From Aurantiochytrium sp. KH105 (Eukaryota > Sar > Bigyra > Thraustochytrida > Thraustochytriidae): 64,000 nt of DNA. This document shows, in pieces, positions 1-10,399 of the stretch (position 1 is the stretch's first letter; the number at the start of each line of letters is the position of its first letter). Below the pieces are notes generated by a model, which was given only the letters and a program-made list of their open reading frames with translations, had not been told where the DNA came from and searched no databases. The position numbers were made by a program, and so were the translations under genes. The stretch is from NCBI GenBank assembly GCA_003116975.1, contig BGKB01000019.1, forward strand, positions 310,001 to 374,000. Direction: 5' to 3'.

Positions 1-281
1 TGTCCGTGCAAAGCTGCAAGCTTGTAAATAAGCTGTGTCTCATTGCCGCGATTGTCATCATCGAAGACGCCATGGGCCAAGCTCATATTCTGCGCGACGG
101 TTCGGGCATGGTCCTGAAGCTCGGCAATTCTTGCAAAGCACTGCTCGTCATGCGCAGCGTTTTCTAATACGACAGAGGCTGCGACGTTCCGCATTGCCTC
201 GCTGGGCGCCTCGCAGTCACTCAAATCGGCACGAGCCCATATTTCGTGCACGCTTGTCGCACCTGCTTCGCTGCTTGGCAT
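1..281 (-). CDS. Hypothetical protein, N-terminal fragment truncated by window edge
   Basis: Reading leftwards from an ATG at 279-281, the minus strand stays open for 93 codons to the edge of the window, so this is the 5' end of a gene whose body lies outside. The translation starts MPSSEAGATSVHEIW and is acidic and alanine-rich, without obvious low complexity, and its codon use resembles the neighbouring genes. No domain is recognised. It is divergent from the HVA22-like gene at 1124. The alternative is a chance open frame; 93 stop-free codons at high GC is suggestive only. Confidence 0.5.
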   Translation of the reverse strand, partial: MPSSEAGATSVHEIWARADLSDCEAPSEAMRNVAASVVLENAAHDEQCFARIAELQDHARTVAQNMSLAHGVFDDDNRGNETQLIYKLAALHG

Positions 282-1123
282 CTTGGCTAGTGCAACGACT
301 CGAGGCCGCTCACCAGCTCATTCCTGGTGCAAGACAACCACCACCACCACGACCACCGCCCCTCTTCGAGATGAGGGCGGGCGTCAGCACGCACGCGCGC
401 ACGCAGGTTTAGTTAGGTCAAGTCTTGGCTCAGCTTTTGGCCCTAGTAGTTCTGCCCGAACGCGACTTTCTAGTATACTTTCTCGCTCGGCGCCGGCCAG
501 TCAGCTTGCGCGCGAAGTCACAGCGCGAAACCAGAGCCCGAGATTCCTCAGGCCCCAAGCATGCAAGCGAGCCAGCCCTGCCGGTCGCTGTCGCGCGCCG
601 TCGAACGAAGCCGTGCTTTGCTTGCTTGCTTGCTTGCTTGCGGGGCCTTCGAGTTCCTCGCTTGACAGTTTCATCCCGCTCAGGCCATGCCATGCCAAGC
701 CATGACCCGTCGCACACCCGATCTCCGCCGCCTCCCGCCGCCTCGCCGCCTCCGCGCGCGTCGCGCAGGCTCGCGCGGCCGCGACGCAGGGCCCGCGCAG
801 CCGCGGCGCGCCGCGTCGAAGCGGTTCTGCATGCGCGAGGAGAAGGTCGCGCGAGCACGTGCCTTCGAAAATTCAAAACCATTTTCAAAACACAATCCGA
901 CGCGGCCTCGCAGACCCGACTCGACGCGGCGCGACGCGACGCGACGCGACGGGACGCGACGCGGCGCGGCGAGACGGGACGCGACGCAACGCGAGCCCGG
1001 GGTGGACGTGCAGGCGCAGGCGCTCCGCGCGAGGAGAGGGCGGCGAGGTCCATTCCTTGCTGCACGTTCATTTCGGCCCGGCGCGGCGAGGCGCGGCTCG
1101 AGGAGGCGCGCGCGGGAGGGAGG
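282..1123. promoter_or_regulatory. Divergent intergenic region
   Basis: This gene-free stretch lies between the truncated minus-strand gene and the HVA22-like gene. It is very GC-rich and becomes simple-sequence near the plus-strand start. Several long open frames cross it, but they consist of Arg, Ala, Ser and Pro runs expected from GC-rich non-coding DNA. It contains a CTTG run near 616-640 and a pentanucleotide array at about 922-992. No certain core promoter element is seen. Confidence 0.5.
922..992 (+). repeat. GACGC pentanucleotide microsatellite
   Basis: Imperfect tandem GACGC/GGCGC units with a 5-bp period run through this stretch, about 130 bp before the ATG of the HVA22-like gene, so they probably lie in its promoter or 5' UTR. 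The repeat keeps several frames open and produces the Arg/Asp/Thr-rich false extensions there. Confidence 0.7.
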
Positions 1124-1798
1124 ATGCTGGTGGGCGAGCTCCTGGCGAGGCCGGTGTGCCACTTTCTGGGGTACCTGTACCCGGCGTACCAGAGCTACAA
1201 GGCGGTCAAGGCGAACGACCCGTCACTGCACACGCAGTGGCTAACGTTCTGGATCGTCAACACGTACTTTAGCTTTGCAGAGACCTTTGGGGATACCCTG
1301 CTGTCGTGGCTGCCGTTCTACTACGAAGCGAAAGTCGCAGTGCTCATCTGGCTCGTGGCGCCACAGTTTAAAGGCGCGACTAAAATCTATGAACGCGTGG
1401 TGGACCCCTACCTGCACCGCTACGAGAAGGACATCGACGCAAACCTTGACCACGTCAAGCGCCGGTCTGCGCGCGAACTGGGTAACCTCTCTCGCCTCGG
1501 CATCGAGCATTTGCGGTCGCACAGTGCCGAGTTCCTCCGGCTGGGCCAGAGCGTTCTCCTCAAGCAACTCGCCACCGAAGCCGCACAGCGCGACGAAGGC
1601 GTGGGCCAAACCAATGCCGCGACGTCCTCGTCGTCAGTGTCGGCCACCAGAGCGACCATTGTGAGGCTTGATAGCGACCTCGACGAGAATAAAATTGTCG
1701 ACGAACTTGATGCCGACTTTGGTCCTGACCTCCCGGACTCGGTCAGCAGTGACGAAAACGTTGACGAGAAGGATGACGATTACTTTGACAGCGACTGA
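1124..1798 (+). CDS. HVA22/TB2/DP1/REEP family membrane protein
   Basis: The predicted 224-aa protein begins MLVGELLARPVCHFLGYLYP and continues through the family core: a reentrant hydrophobic N-terminus, a PAYQSYKAVK segment, then WLTFWIVNTYFSFAE and a WLPFYYEAKVAVLIWL hairpin (roughly residues 10-90). REEP/Yop1/HVA22 proteins insert hairpins into the ER membrane and shape tubules. After the core come a helical segment (about 95-155) and an acidic Asp/Glu/Ser-rich tail ending YFDSD. The frame is open further upstream, but that sequence is repeat-derived low complexity, so the ATG at 1124 is preferred. The gene converges on BMS1. Family call is confident; the exact subfamily (HVA22, REEP5 or REEP1-4 like) is not resolved. 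Confidence 0.88.
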   Translation: MLVGELLARPVCHFLGYLYPAYQSYKAVKANDPSLHTQWLTFWIVNTYFSFAETFGDTLLSWLPFYYEAKVAVLIWLVAPQFKGATKIYERVVDPYLHRYEKDIDANLDHVKRRSARELGNLSRLGIEHLRSHSAEFLRLGQSVLLKQLATEAAQRDEGVGQTNAATSSSSVSATRATIVRLDSDLDENKIVDELDADFGPDLPDSVSSDENVDEKDDDYFDSD

Positions 1799-2239
1799 TG
1801 CAAAGCCATGATGCCCTTCAACTTGGCTTCCTTTCATGAGGTCGTTTTCTTGGAATCAATTTCTCTCACTGTGCACTGCGACTGGATGCCGTACGATTTT
1901 CCTGGAGACATACTATCTTATACCTATCAATGTAAAAATTATTTGGGACTCTTTTGCAGCATGCTCTTCCTCTTTCTTCTCGCATTGTCTCTCTTTGGGA
2001 GATCAGAAAAAAATATGGAAGGAAACAGAGCCTTGGCCCGTTCGGAATTGCGCATTGCCTCACAAAATCATTGGAAATTTACATTCCAAACTTTCCACGT
2101 CACTTACAGATCGTGCTCGTTTGCAGAACTGGATGGGAGAGTAGCTAGCGAAAACGCCACAACAATGACCGCATGCAGCACAACTGCAAAGTATGCGCTA
2201 CGTTTTACCTTTACTATCAGAAACCTATGTCACTTGCGC
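1799..2239. other. Convergent 3' intergenic region
   Basis: These 441 bp separate the stops of the HVA22-like gene and BMS1. They are more AT-rich than the flanking coding sequence and must hold both 3' UTRs. Open frames here are short and show no protein-like pattern. Confidence 0.6.
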
Positions 2240-5200
2240 TCAGCGCCTGCGTTTGTTGTTCTCGTAGCGCTCCTTGAGGCCGAGCTCACGCATCGCCCGC
2301 TTACGTTTCTCGCGCTTCGCATCGTCAAATTTGGCCGCTTCGAGAGCAAGCTTCTTCTCATGATCCTTGTGTCTGGCCGCGTTCTTCTGCTTCTGCTTCT
2401 TCACCTTGTCGTTCTTGATTGAAGTCAGTTGCTGGATCAGCGTGGAGACCTTCTTTTCGTGGTTCGAAAGTACCACCGCCTTGCGCGTTCCGGTAATTGC
2501 CCTCGAGCGCTGCTTTGCGCGAGTCTTGGTTGCCTGCGACGCGCCAGTCTCTTGCTTGGGCTTGGAAGCAAAAGGAAGGCGCTTCTCTAGGCTTTGGGAG
2601 ATGACCAACTTGTTGAAGGTCCGCGGCTTGCGCTTGATCTCCTTGTACAGCGAGTCCTTGTTCAGCGGTACCGATAGCTTGTTTTCGTAGCGGAGCTGGG
2701 CCACGTTTCGCATGAGCGCAAGTTGCAGGTCGTCCGCGCCGGGCATTCCCATCGCGGAATCTTCGAGCTCGGCATCCTCGTCATCGACAATCTCGCCCGC
2801 CTCAATGGCCTCCTCGCGTTGCCGCTGCTTCTTCTCAAGCCGGCGCTTCTCCTTGTCTGTGAGAGCTGCAATAGGCCGCTCGCGCAGCAAAGAAGTAATG
2901 GGGTTAAAGAACTTCTTCGGAATCACAGGGACCCAGGTTCTGCAAAAGACAATGTCACTCATGAGAATCTTGTCCTCGAACGTGGCACGGAATCCACCAG
3001 GTCGTTTGTCAGCCTTTTTGATCATACCTCGAATGCCGCTCACTGTGCGCAACGCAGCGCCCTCGAAACGGGCGACCTCGAGCTCCGTGTTGAACATGCC
3101 TTTGATGAATGCAGTGTTCTTGAGGATCTTGTAGGGCTCACCGACGAGTTTGAGCTTTTTGACGATCTTGCACGACTGATTGAGTTCGAGCAGCGTGCCC
3201 GTGGCGCAAATACGGAACCTCGACTGGTTCTCACGCAAATCTTGGTACGCGAGAAATCCGGTATTGGGTGCTGTGGCCGGGCCCCAAAAGACCGCCTCGC
3301 AATGCATGTGCTCTGGCGTGTACTTGAGCATGCGCTGGCGCTCGTTCGTTATGTCCTCGATTGAATAAACGGGCATCGTCTGGAAGCGTCTCCAGCCAAG
3401 GGAAATGACGAGCGGATCGTTCGTCTTGAGGATCTTGGGAAACCAACGGTGCTTTTTGATACGCACACGCAGGTACGAGAGACCGCTCTCGTGGGGATTG
3501 AGGCCACCAAGAATAACCGGAGCGCGGGCATCGAAATTCTGTACAAACTCACATGGCACTTTGCGCAGCTCGATTCGAACATAGCGTCCGGCACGAATAC
3601 CCTCCAGTTTTACGCGAGTGGCTTCGTCGAGATCAGCGAATTCGCTGGAGTTCAGCGCTTCTTGCGCGGCGGCGCGCTCTCGTAGCTCGTTCAGGAAAGC
3701 TTCGTCATCCTCTTCCTCTTCCTCTTCACCTTCGCCCGTCTTGATCTTGCCCGGCTTCTTACCGGACGCGTTCTCTTCATCGGCCTCGTCCGCTTCGGCA
3801 TCCTCTTCTCGAAGCCCGTTCATGTCGTGCTGCAAGTCAAACGAGACTTTCTTGGCAGCCTTTTCAACGGCGTTGCGGAGTCGTTCCTCCTCCATTGCCT
3901 TCTCGGGATCTTGCGGCATTTCGTCCTCGTCCTCCTCGTCGTACTCGTCTTCGTCTTCTTCGTCTTCATCGTCTTCATCGTCTTCATCGTCGTCGTCGTC
4001 GTCGTCATCTTCATCGTCGTCGTCGTCGTCGTCGTCGTCACCTTTTCCGTTCTGCTCTTCGAGATCCTCAAAGTCGCCATACACGGCGTCTTCTTCATCA
4101 GAGCCCACGCTTGCTTGGTCGTTGTCCTCGCCATTTGCGCTTGGCTCGCCGCCATTGCCCCAGTCTCCAGTGACAAACCGGTTCCTGATGGTCTCACGCA
4201 CACGCTTCATGGCCCATTCGCGAAGATTTGCGTCACGAACCAGATTAAAGCCGCAATCGTACGCGTCGATATTCTTGAGCGTCAAGTCGTCGTCATCCTC
4301 GTCGTCTCCGTTGCTCGCCTCGCGATTCTGGCCTGTCGGCGCACGAAGCGTAAAGAATTCGTCATCAGAGGAGTCGTCGTCCGAGTCATCACCATCATCG
4401 GCTGCCTTGCTCGCACCCTTGCGCGCATCAGATGAAGCAGATCCGTCACCAGCCTCGCCGTAGACCATGTCCATCACGTTGGCGACTCGCTTTTTCCGCT
4501 CTTGGAAAGATGCCGTAGCCTTCTCCATCAGGTTCGACTTCCAGCGCGCGGTTTCCTCCTCGTCATCGTCATCGTCGTCGTCATCCCCGGCAGCATTCTC
4601 ATTCTCGTCGGCGCTGTCTTCCTCGCTATCGTCACTGCTGGCATCCATTTTGCTTTCGGTCTTCGACTCGACGAGGTCATCGCGAGTAATCGCCTTGGAG
4701 TTCTTGAAGAGCTGAAGACCGGAAGATTCGAGGTGATCGTCGAGGCCCGTGCCGACCTTTTGCAGATCTTGCACGAGCTTGACGCCCTCCACAACATCAT
4801 CGTCCTCGTCTTCGCTATCCACCTCGCTGTCGCTATCGTCGCTATCGTCGTCGTCCTCATCAGCGTCACTGTCATGCGCAAGTTCGAGGTCTTCTTGACG
4901 GGTGAAGTTGACCTCGGGAAGATTAATGTATACCGCGTCCTTGTCGAACATGACGTTGCCGATGTTCGACATGGGCGCGTAGAGAAGAGTCTCCTTGGCG
5001 TTGAGAGCGCGATTGCGCTTAAGTTCACTTTCCTTGCCTGGCAATGGGCACGGGTCCGGAAGTGCTGACACCTTGTGAAGGACAAAGTCGCCCACACCCG
5101 CCATGTGAACCTGCATCCCCTCCTTGAACTGGGTTCCACGCACATAACCGAAGAGTGCGAGCGTGCGATCTGTCTTCGGGTCCTCTTGGACTTGGCGACT

Positions 5201-5998
5201 ATCAGTAATATCTTCGAAACGGTCCACAATGGCGTATGGGTGCGTGTTGCGCCACGTGAGAGGGCGGAACTTGATAATGGAGATGAACCGACTCAAGTTG
5301 ATGATCTCGTTCTTGCGATACTTGTTGTTGATGACCCCGCTCAGATAAAAGAGCTTGGCGCCCTGGTAAATCTCAGTCCAAAATCTGTCTTTGAGCCGCT
5401 TCTTGAGTTTCTTCAGGCTCTTGTTGTCTCTAAACTTGTCAAGATGCGTGAGAACGCCCATGACCTTGGGGAAACCGTGCAACTGGAGAATATTGAGAAA
5501 CTCAAAGGTCTGCATCTCGAAGCCAACACTAGCGTCAATAACCAAAAGAACTAGGTCTGCAACCTTGGCCAGATCAGTCATGGCGTTGACATCGTTGGGA
5601 CATTCGAAGAGCGTGACGCGGCGGTTCTTGCCCGTGACAACGGTGATTGGGCCCTCGATCTTGGTCACAGTGTGCTTGGTCCACTTCTTGACGAGTGAGC
5701 GGATCAAGGTGGACTTGCCGCTACCAGGTGGGCCGTGGACGACGACCGAGACGGGAGGTGGCTCTTTGGCCTGTCGGTCGACGAGGCGCACCACATGTTT
5801 ACGCTGAGCTTGATCCAGTCTACGCTGCTGCTCCATCTTCTTCCTACCAGCATGGGCCACGGTGAAGGCCTTGAAGCTAGCGCCTTGGTGCCGAGGGGCG
5901 ACCCCATTGGCCTGCTTGGCCTCGGCATGGCGAGCCTTCTTGTTTGCCTTGGCACCGCTCTTGGCCACGCGGTGCTGTTTCTTCGCCGCGTCCTCCAT
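2240..5998 (-). CDS. BMS1: Ribosome biogenesis GTPase BMS1
   Basis: A 1252-aa protein, close to the family norm of about 1200-1280 aa. Bms1 is the nucleolar GTPase of the small-subunit processome that works with Rcl1 in early 18S rRNA processing. Seen here: a basic N-terminus; a P-loop GPPGSGKST at residues 89-97; THLD at 184-187 as the guanine-specificity motif; a following AARP2CN-type region (about 230-330); several long Asp/Glu tracts (about 380-730); and the conserved C-terminal block including the [15 protein letters not shown] and [14 protein letters not shown] segments. The tail is strongly basic. The ATG at 5996-5998 is the first Met and opens with the typical Lys-rich leader. It is divergent from RRP1, another ribosome-assembly gene. 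Long antisense open frames across the acidic tracts are shadows. Confidence 0.97.
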   Translation of the reverse strand: MEDAAKKQHRVAKSGAKANKKARHAEAKQANGVAPRHQGASFKAFTVAHAGRKKMEQQRRLDQAQRKHVVRLVDRQAKEPPPVSVVVHGPPGSGKSTLIRSLVKKWTKHTVTKIEGPITVVTGKNRRVTLFECPNDVNAMTDLAKVADLVLLVIDASVGFEMQTFEFLNILQLHGFPKVMGVLTHLDKFRDNKSLKKLKKRLKDRFWTEIYQGAKLFYLSGVINNKYRKNEIINLSRFISIIKFRPLTWRNTHPYAIVDRFEDITDSRQVQEDPKTDRTLALFGYVRGTQFKEGMQVHMAGVGDFVLHKVSALPDPCPLPGKESELKRNRALNAKETLLYAPMSNIGNVMFDKDAVYINLPEVNFTRQEDLELAHDSDADEDDDDSDDSDSEVDSEDEDDDVVEGVKLVQDLQKVGTGLDDHLESSGLQLFKNSKAITRDDLVESKTESKMDASSDDSEEDSADENENAAGDDDDDDDDEEETARWKSNLMEKATASFQERKKRVANVMDMVYGEAGDGSASSDARKGASKAADDGDDSDDDSSDDEFFTLRAPTGQNREASNGDDEDDDDLTLKNIDAYDCGFNLVRDANLREWAMKRVRETIRNRFVTGDWGNGGEPSANGEDNDQASVGSDEEDAVYGDFEDLEEQNGKGDDDDDDDDDEDDDDDDDDEDDEDDEDEEDEDEYDEEDEDEMPQDPEKAMEEERLRNAVEKAAKKVSFDLQHDMNGLREEDAEADEADEENASGKKPGKIKTGEGEEEEEEDDEAFLNELRERAAAQEALNSSEFADLDEATRVKLEGIRAGRYVRIELRKVPCEFVQNFDARAPVILGGLNPHESGLSYLRVRIKKHRWFPKILKTNDPLVISLGWRRFQTMPVYSIEDITNERQRMLKYTPEHMHCEAVFWGPATAPNTGFLAYQDLRENQSRFRICATGTLLELNQSCKIVKKLKLVGEPYKILKNTAFIKGMFNTELEVARFEGAALRTVSGIRGMIKKADKRPGGFRATFEDKILMSDIVFCRTWVPVIPKKFFNPITSLLRERPIAALTDKEKRRLEKKQRQREEAIEAGEIVDDEDAELEDSAMGMPGADDLQLALMRNVAQLRYENKLSVPLNKDSLYKEIKRKPRTFNKLVISQSLEKRLPFASKPKQETGASQATKTRAKQRSRAITGTRKAVVLSNHEKKVSTLIQQLTSIKNDKVKKQKQKNAARHKDHEKKLALEAAKFDDAKREKRKRAMRELGLKERYENNKRRR

Positions 5999-6714
5999 GG
6001 TTGTTATAAATCACCTCAAGCAGACGCAGCCGGCCTCGACACGATGGAGAATACCTCGCTCGGGCCTTGCTTGCTTTGCTTGCTAATTTGGTCGGCCTTT
6101 GCTCTGCCAGAGTCGTCGGGTCCCAGGTCCAAGTCGCCTGCGCCCTCTTGCGTCTCGCGACGGATTAACTCGCGCCAAGCCGACGCTTGCGCAGCTCCGA
6201 ACGTCTCGCGCGGGTCTCCGCGCGACCCGCTCGCGGTCCTCCGGAGGCCCGCCCGCGCAGCCTTCGCCGCGCGAACCAGTTCCACTCGCCCGGCCCGAAC
6301 AAGCTTTGCCGCCACCCACCCACCGACCCGAGTCCACCCAAGGCCACCCGTCGAAAGGGTTGCTCAACCGTTACGAAACGTGAAACGCTTACAGCGCCGT
6401 TTCGAAGCGCGCGTGTCCACATTGCAATGCAAGCACGAGAGGAAGGGGGAAACCGTCATAAACGACGAAACGTCGTAACGTCGAAACGGTGGTGGGCTGG
6501 TGAGTGGCTGCGCCAGTCCCGCTGCGCAGAATCGGTTTGCCTTGGTCTGCGTCGACGTGCTTCGCGCTCGAGCGAGCGCGCGAGGCCGCGGTCGGAGACG
6601 GCCTCGAAAATCGGGGAGGAGAGCACTGGCCGCGAAAGGCCTCGAAGCTTTAGGCGAGACGTGCGGCACCCCTCGTCGCCGGCTCGGTCGACGCGTGGTT
6701 CGAGGAGTAAAACT
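5999..6714. promoter_or_regulatory. Bidirectional promoter of BMS1 and RRP1
   Basis: These 716 bp separate two divergently transcribed ribosome-biogenesis genes. Within 115 bp the heptamer CGAAACG occurs on the plus strand at 6374-6380, 6466-6472 and 6482-6488, and its reverse complement CGTTTCG at 6398-6404; a partial GAAACG sits at 6382-6387. The cluster is between the two starts and could serve both genes. That it is a binding site is inference. No TATA box is evident. Confidence 0.6.
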
Positions 6715-8580
6715 ATGGTGCCGCGAAAGGAGGACCCGCCCAAGGCGGTGAAGAAGGCCCAGGTCAAGGCTCAGGCTGAGGCCAAGAGCGAAGCGAAAGA
6801 AGTGCGAGAAGAGTCGGCGCCCAGCACGACGGAAGTTATTGCCTTTGCGAAAAAGCTCGCGTCGAACAAAAAGGATGAGCGAGAGCAAACCTTGTTGGCC
6901 TTGCGGGCTTGGCTCAAGGCACGCGAAAAGGCGGCCGGGACCTTTGAGGAGATCGAGCTGCTCAAACTCTGGAAGGGCCTCTTTTACTGCCTTTGGATGT
7001 CGGACAAGGTTGCTGTGCAGCAGCAGCTCGCCGAGGATCTCGCGGCCCTCGTGCACGTTTTCAAGAAAAAGGCCAACACGGCCATTTTTATTCGTGCCTT
7101 TTACAAGACCATGCTTCGCGAGTGGCCGGGCCTCGACAAGTGGCGCGTTGACAAGTTCTACTCTCTCGTGCGTTACTTTTTCCGCGAGACCCTCGTCTGG
7201 ATGCAAAAGCGCTCGTGCCTCGAGCTCTGGGGTTGCGTCCTTCGTGACGACCTTCTTTTGCACAAACCCAACGGACTGCGCCTTCATATGGCCGATATCT
7301 TCTTAGACGAGGTCTTTGCCACGGAGACGGACTCGAAACTCTCTGCAGAGGAGCTCCAGGAGCTTTTGAGTCCCTTTTATTGTGTCCTGGGCTGCTGCGA
7401 CAGCGACGCGGTCGTCCGCCACACGCTCAAGGTGGTTTTCAACCCGCTACTCGAAGACCGCCCCATGGCGAACTTGGACCTCAAGACGGTGGCACAGAGT
7501 ATCTTTGCGATTGCAGCAGACGCCGAAGATGTCAGTGACACGCAGCGTGACATGCTGTATGACACGTACAGCGAATTTCGAAGCAAGATTGGCGGCGCAA
7601 TGGGCGACACACTTGTGGTCGAAGACTACGACGAAGGTGATGACGATGCTGAGGACGATGATGACGAAGAGGAGGAGGAGGAAGAAGAAGAAGAAGAAGA
7701 GGAGGAAGAAGAAGAGGTCGACACGGACGAGGCTCATCGCGACCTCATGCAGGAGTTTGAACAAATGGGAGAAGACGGAAGCGACGACGAAGAAGAAGAG
7801 GCCGCAGTAGAACAGGCAAAAAAGGAGGCGCGAGCGACACCAAAGAAAAATGCTGCTGCTTCCACACCAGTATCCTCAAAAAAGTCGACCAAGAAGGCGA
7901 AAGCTAGTGAGGCGAAAGCACAGTCGGTATCCGAGGCTGTCGATGACGCTGCTGCTGATGCTGTTGCTTCTTCTCCTGCGGCAAGTGCCAAGAAATCAAA
8001 AAAGGTCAAGACCTCCAAGCCTGAGACCCCGCAGAGCAAGAAAAAGTCAAAACGCGACGCCGCTGTGCCGGTGAAAGAAGATCTGGAAGCCGAGGATGAC
8101 ATGGCCTCGCCCGCTCGGGGCAAGAATGTAGTGGCGGAGGTTATTCTCACGCCCGAACAAAATACCTCATCAGACGCAACCTCTTCTTCAAAGAAGAAGA
8201 AGACAAAGACAAAGAAGTCAACATCAAAGAAAGACATTGGTCTGCCACCTGTGCCGGACAACAAGACGAATTCGGCCAAGAAGCGCATCAGGTTCGCTCT
8301 GGAATCCACTCAATCTCTGGACCATCGCGTGAGTATGAAACGCTTGAAAACGACCCCCGTGAAACCCGCATCCAAGGCCACTGCGCCACTTACGGGATTG
8401 CTCAAGGTCACGAGCACGCCTGAGACTACAAAAGGCGGTAAGCGCGCTGCACAGACTGAGAAGAAGCCGCGATCGACCCTGAAACAGGGTCTTGCCGCAG
8501 CGCGCAAGAACACAATCCTCAATTCTGCTCCAAAGCCTCGTCGTCGTGAGCAGCGCGCGCGCGCCGAGGATTTTTTCTGA
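6715..8580 (+). CDS. RRP1: RRP1/Nop52-family nucleolar protein
   Basis: A 621-aa protein. The N-terminal quarter (about residues 35-260) matches the Nop52/RRP1 fold: LASNKKDEREQTLLALRAWL, a WKGLFYCLWMSDK segment, then FIRAFYKTMLREWPGLDKWR and FYSLVRYFFRETLVWM. RRP1 proteins act in late-nucleolar 60S subunit maturation and ITS2-related rRNA processing. An acidic tract (about 305-365) and a long Lys/Ser/Ala-rich tail follow, the usual layout for RRP1/RRP1B. A KRIRF segment at about 523-527 resembles an RVxF phosphatase-docking motif. The ATG at 6715 precedes the first recognisable sequence; the frame is open upstream only through GC-rich promoter sequence. It shares its upstream region with BMS1. 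Confidence 0.93.
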   Translation: MVPRKEDPPKAVKKAQVKAQAEAKSEAKEVREESAPSTTEVIAFAKKLASNKKDEREQTLLALRAWLKAREKAAGTFEEIELLKLWKGLFYCLWMSDKVAVQQQLAEDLAALVHVFKKKANTAIFIRAFYKTMLREWPGLDKWRVDKFYSLVRYFFRETLVWMQKRSCLELWGCVLRDDLLLHKPNGLRLHMADIFLDEVFATETDSKLSAEELQELLSPFYCVLGCCDSDAVVRHTLKVVFNPLLEDRPMANLDLKTVAQSIFAIAADAEDVSDTQRDMLYDTYSEFRSKIGGAMGDTLVVEDYDEGDDDAEDDDDEEEEEEEEEEEEEEEEEVDTDEAHRDLMQEFEQMGEDGSDDEEEEAAVEQAKKEARATPKKNAAASTPVSSKKSTKKAKASEAKAQSVSEAVDDAAADAVASSPAASAKKSKKVKTSKPETPQSKKKSKRDAAVPVKEDLEAEDDMASPARGKNVVAEVILTPEQNTSSDATSSSKKKKTKTKKSTSKKDIGLPPVPDNKTNSAKKRIRFALESTQSLDHRVSMKRLKTTPVKPASKATAPLTGLLKVTSTPETTKGGKRAAQTEKKPRSTLKQGLAAARKNTILNSAPKPRRREQRARAEDFF

Positions 8581-9085
8581 GCGCTTTGAAGAAATCCGCG
8601 ACGAAGAGAGTAGGGAAGGTGAATGGCGACCGCGTCTCTGCTCGGGTCGTATACGGGCCTCTGGCATCCATGCTGCCGGGGCTCTCTATTGGCTTTTCTT
8701 CTATAAAAAGACAGGGAAGTGTGCGTGTGCAGATGGTCTCGAGCAGAGTGCTTGCGCATGTAAGCAAGGAAGACGTAAGGAAGACCTGCTTCACCCCCCC
8801 CAAAAAATTGCGCCAAGGCAAAGGAAAGAGAACGAATGAAAGAGAGAGAAAGAAAGAAAGGAAGGAAGAAAGAGAAAGTCATCTTTTATGCACGTGTCGT
8901 GTCGTGTCTTGTTGTGTTTCTTATATGATGTTTCTATGTGCGAACAGATCGAATGTGTCGACGCGAGAACAACCTTTTTTTTTCGTTGGTTGCTGCGGCG
9001 TGAGGACACGATCCGGCGATTGGAGATGCCAAGATGACATCAAGGTTTTGTCTTCCAAAACTAGGTAAACAGGTTTTCATTGTTT
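8581..9085. other. Convergent 3' intergenic region
   Basis: About 500 bp between the stops of RRP1 and the coiled-coil/RRM gene. It contains a purine-rich GAAA/GAGA tract near 8825-8880 and a T-run near 8975-8985. No gene is supported. Confidence 0.55.
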
Positions 9086-10399
9086 TCAAGGCTGGTCCAC
9101 AAGCCGCGCCTTGTAGCCCTTTTCGCGCAAACCCTTGACTGCCGCCTGCGCAAACTTGGTGTCCATGAAAGTCACATAGCCCTTGAGTACACCGGTGACC
9201 ACGTCACTCGTTACGCGCAGGTGCACAATGGAACCGTAGATCTGACACATGGCCAGGAGTTTGTGTGAATTCGTACCGCGCTCGAGGCCGTCGACGCGAA
9301 TGAAATGCGAGTTTGTAACGGGCGGCTTTTTGCTCGCTGTGATGCCGCGACGAATGCGTGGAACTTCTCCGGGGGCCATGGTGTATCGACGGGGCGCATC
9401 GCCAAAGCTGCTGGCGGACGCCGACTTGTTGAGCATTGTCTCGGCATCGCCAAACACCTCTTCATGAACCGGTGAGGCTCCGGTGCTGGCGCCAGCAGGC
9501 ACAGAGCTCTTCGTAGACGAGGCGCTCGATGGGCGGTGCGCGAGCTTGGGCATGCCTCCCACCTTGGAGAGGAGCTTTTTGATGGTTTCATCCTGCTCCT
9601 TGTTTTTCATTTCGAGTCTGCGCTTGCTCGAGACCAGCTGGGCATTCTTGCGTTTGAGTTCGTTGATCTGGCGAACCAGCTCGTCCTTTTCCTTCTTTTG
9701 CTCTTTGAATTTGGATTGCATGGCGCCAAGCTTGGTCTGCGTCTCCTTGAGCTTGATGTCCATGCCGTTGAGACGGTTTTGCCGCGTGTAGTCGAGCTTC
9801 TCGCGCTTGATGAGCTCCTCCTTGAGCTCGTGCACAACGTGGCTCTCCGAGAGGTGCGTGTTTCCTGGGAGCGCGGAGCTGCCTCCGAAGGAAACGCGGC
9901 GACCCGATGAGGACAGAGAGGAGCCCTTACCGCCCAGCGAGACGCGACGCCGCATACCCCGTGCATGGCCGTGCGTCTCGAGACCCTCAGTCCCGGCCAG
10001 CGTTTGTCGCCTCTGCTGTTCATGGCCCAAGCCAGCGTGCTGCCGCGCCTTGTCTCTGGTGAAGCGCTTATCGAGCGCTGAAAGGTCGCTGGTGAATTCC
10101 TCTTCTTCTCCCGCGGTCTCCTCCTCGCGCACCGGGGAGCAAGGCTGGCCAGGTTTGACGCGAAGGCTCTCCACCCGTGGGTTGAAAGAGACGCCAGGGC
10201 TGGCCTTGGTCGCGGACCCGGGCGTCTTCGACGCCGAGGACGGCGTGCCGGTTGCTCGCGGCGTCCCGGATGCCGTAGAGAACGATGTTGGTCTATGTTT
10301 ACCAATAGTGGCATTCAAACACGAACGTCCCGGGCTCGCCGCCCCGAGGTTCACTTTCGCGCCATCATTCTCCTTCATCGTCTGTTGTTGCCCGTTCAT
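9086..10399 (-). CDS. Coiled-coil protein with C-terminal RRM-like domain and RVSF/RVSL motifs
   Basis: A 437-aa protein from the ATG at 10397-10399. Residues 1-180 are Ser/Thr/Pro/Gly-rich and probably disordered, with two near-identical basic motifs, RRRVSLGG (150-157) and GRRVSFGG (166-173); RVSF fits the RVxF docking consensus for protein phosphatase 1. Residues 185-280 form a charged coiled coil. The last 76 residues (362-437) read as an RRM: FIRVDGL in the RNP2 position and KGYVTF in the RNP1 position, with helix-like spacing between. The function is unknown; a scaffold combining PP1 docking with RNA binding is inference. The open frame continues upstream to 10897 without an obvious domain, and I treat that as promoter or 5' UTR. 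Confidence 0.8.
   Translation of the reverse strand: MNGQQQTMKENDGAKVNLGAASPGRSCLNATIGKHRPTSFSTASGTPRATGTPSSASKTPGSATKASPGVSFNPRVESLRVKPGQPCSPVREEETAGEEEEFTSDLSALDKRFTRDKARQHAGLGHEQQRRQTLAGTEGLETHGHARGMRRRVSLGGKGSSLSSSGRRVSFGGSSALPGNTHLSESHVVHELKEELIKREKLDYTRQNRLNGMDIKLKETQTKLGAMQSKFKEQKKEKDELVRQINELKRKNAQLVSSKRRLEMKNKEQDETIKKLLSKVGGMPKLAHRPSSASSTKSSVPAGASTGASPVHEEVFGDAETMLNKSASASSFGDAPRRYTMAPGEVPRIRRGITASKKPPVTNSHFIRVDGLERGTNSHKLLAMCQIYGSIVHLRVTSDVVTGVLKGYVTFMDTKFAQAAVKGLREKGYKARLVDQP

Noticed and set aside
425-1123. N-terminal extension of the HVA22-like frame by 233 codons
   Set aside because: The extension consists of GACGC-repeat and GC-rich sequence with no conservation-like pattern; the family core begins at the ATG at 1124.
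3618-4463. Plus-strand poly-Ser open frame across BMS1
   Set aside because: It is antisense to the acidic GAC/GAG tracts of BMS1, which read as TCG/TCC/TCT serine codons on the other strand.
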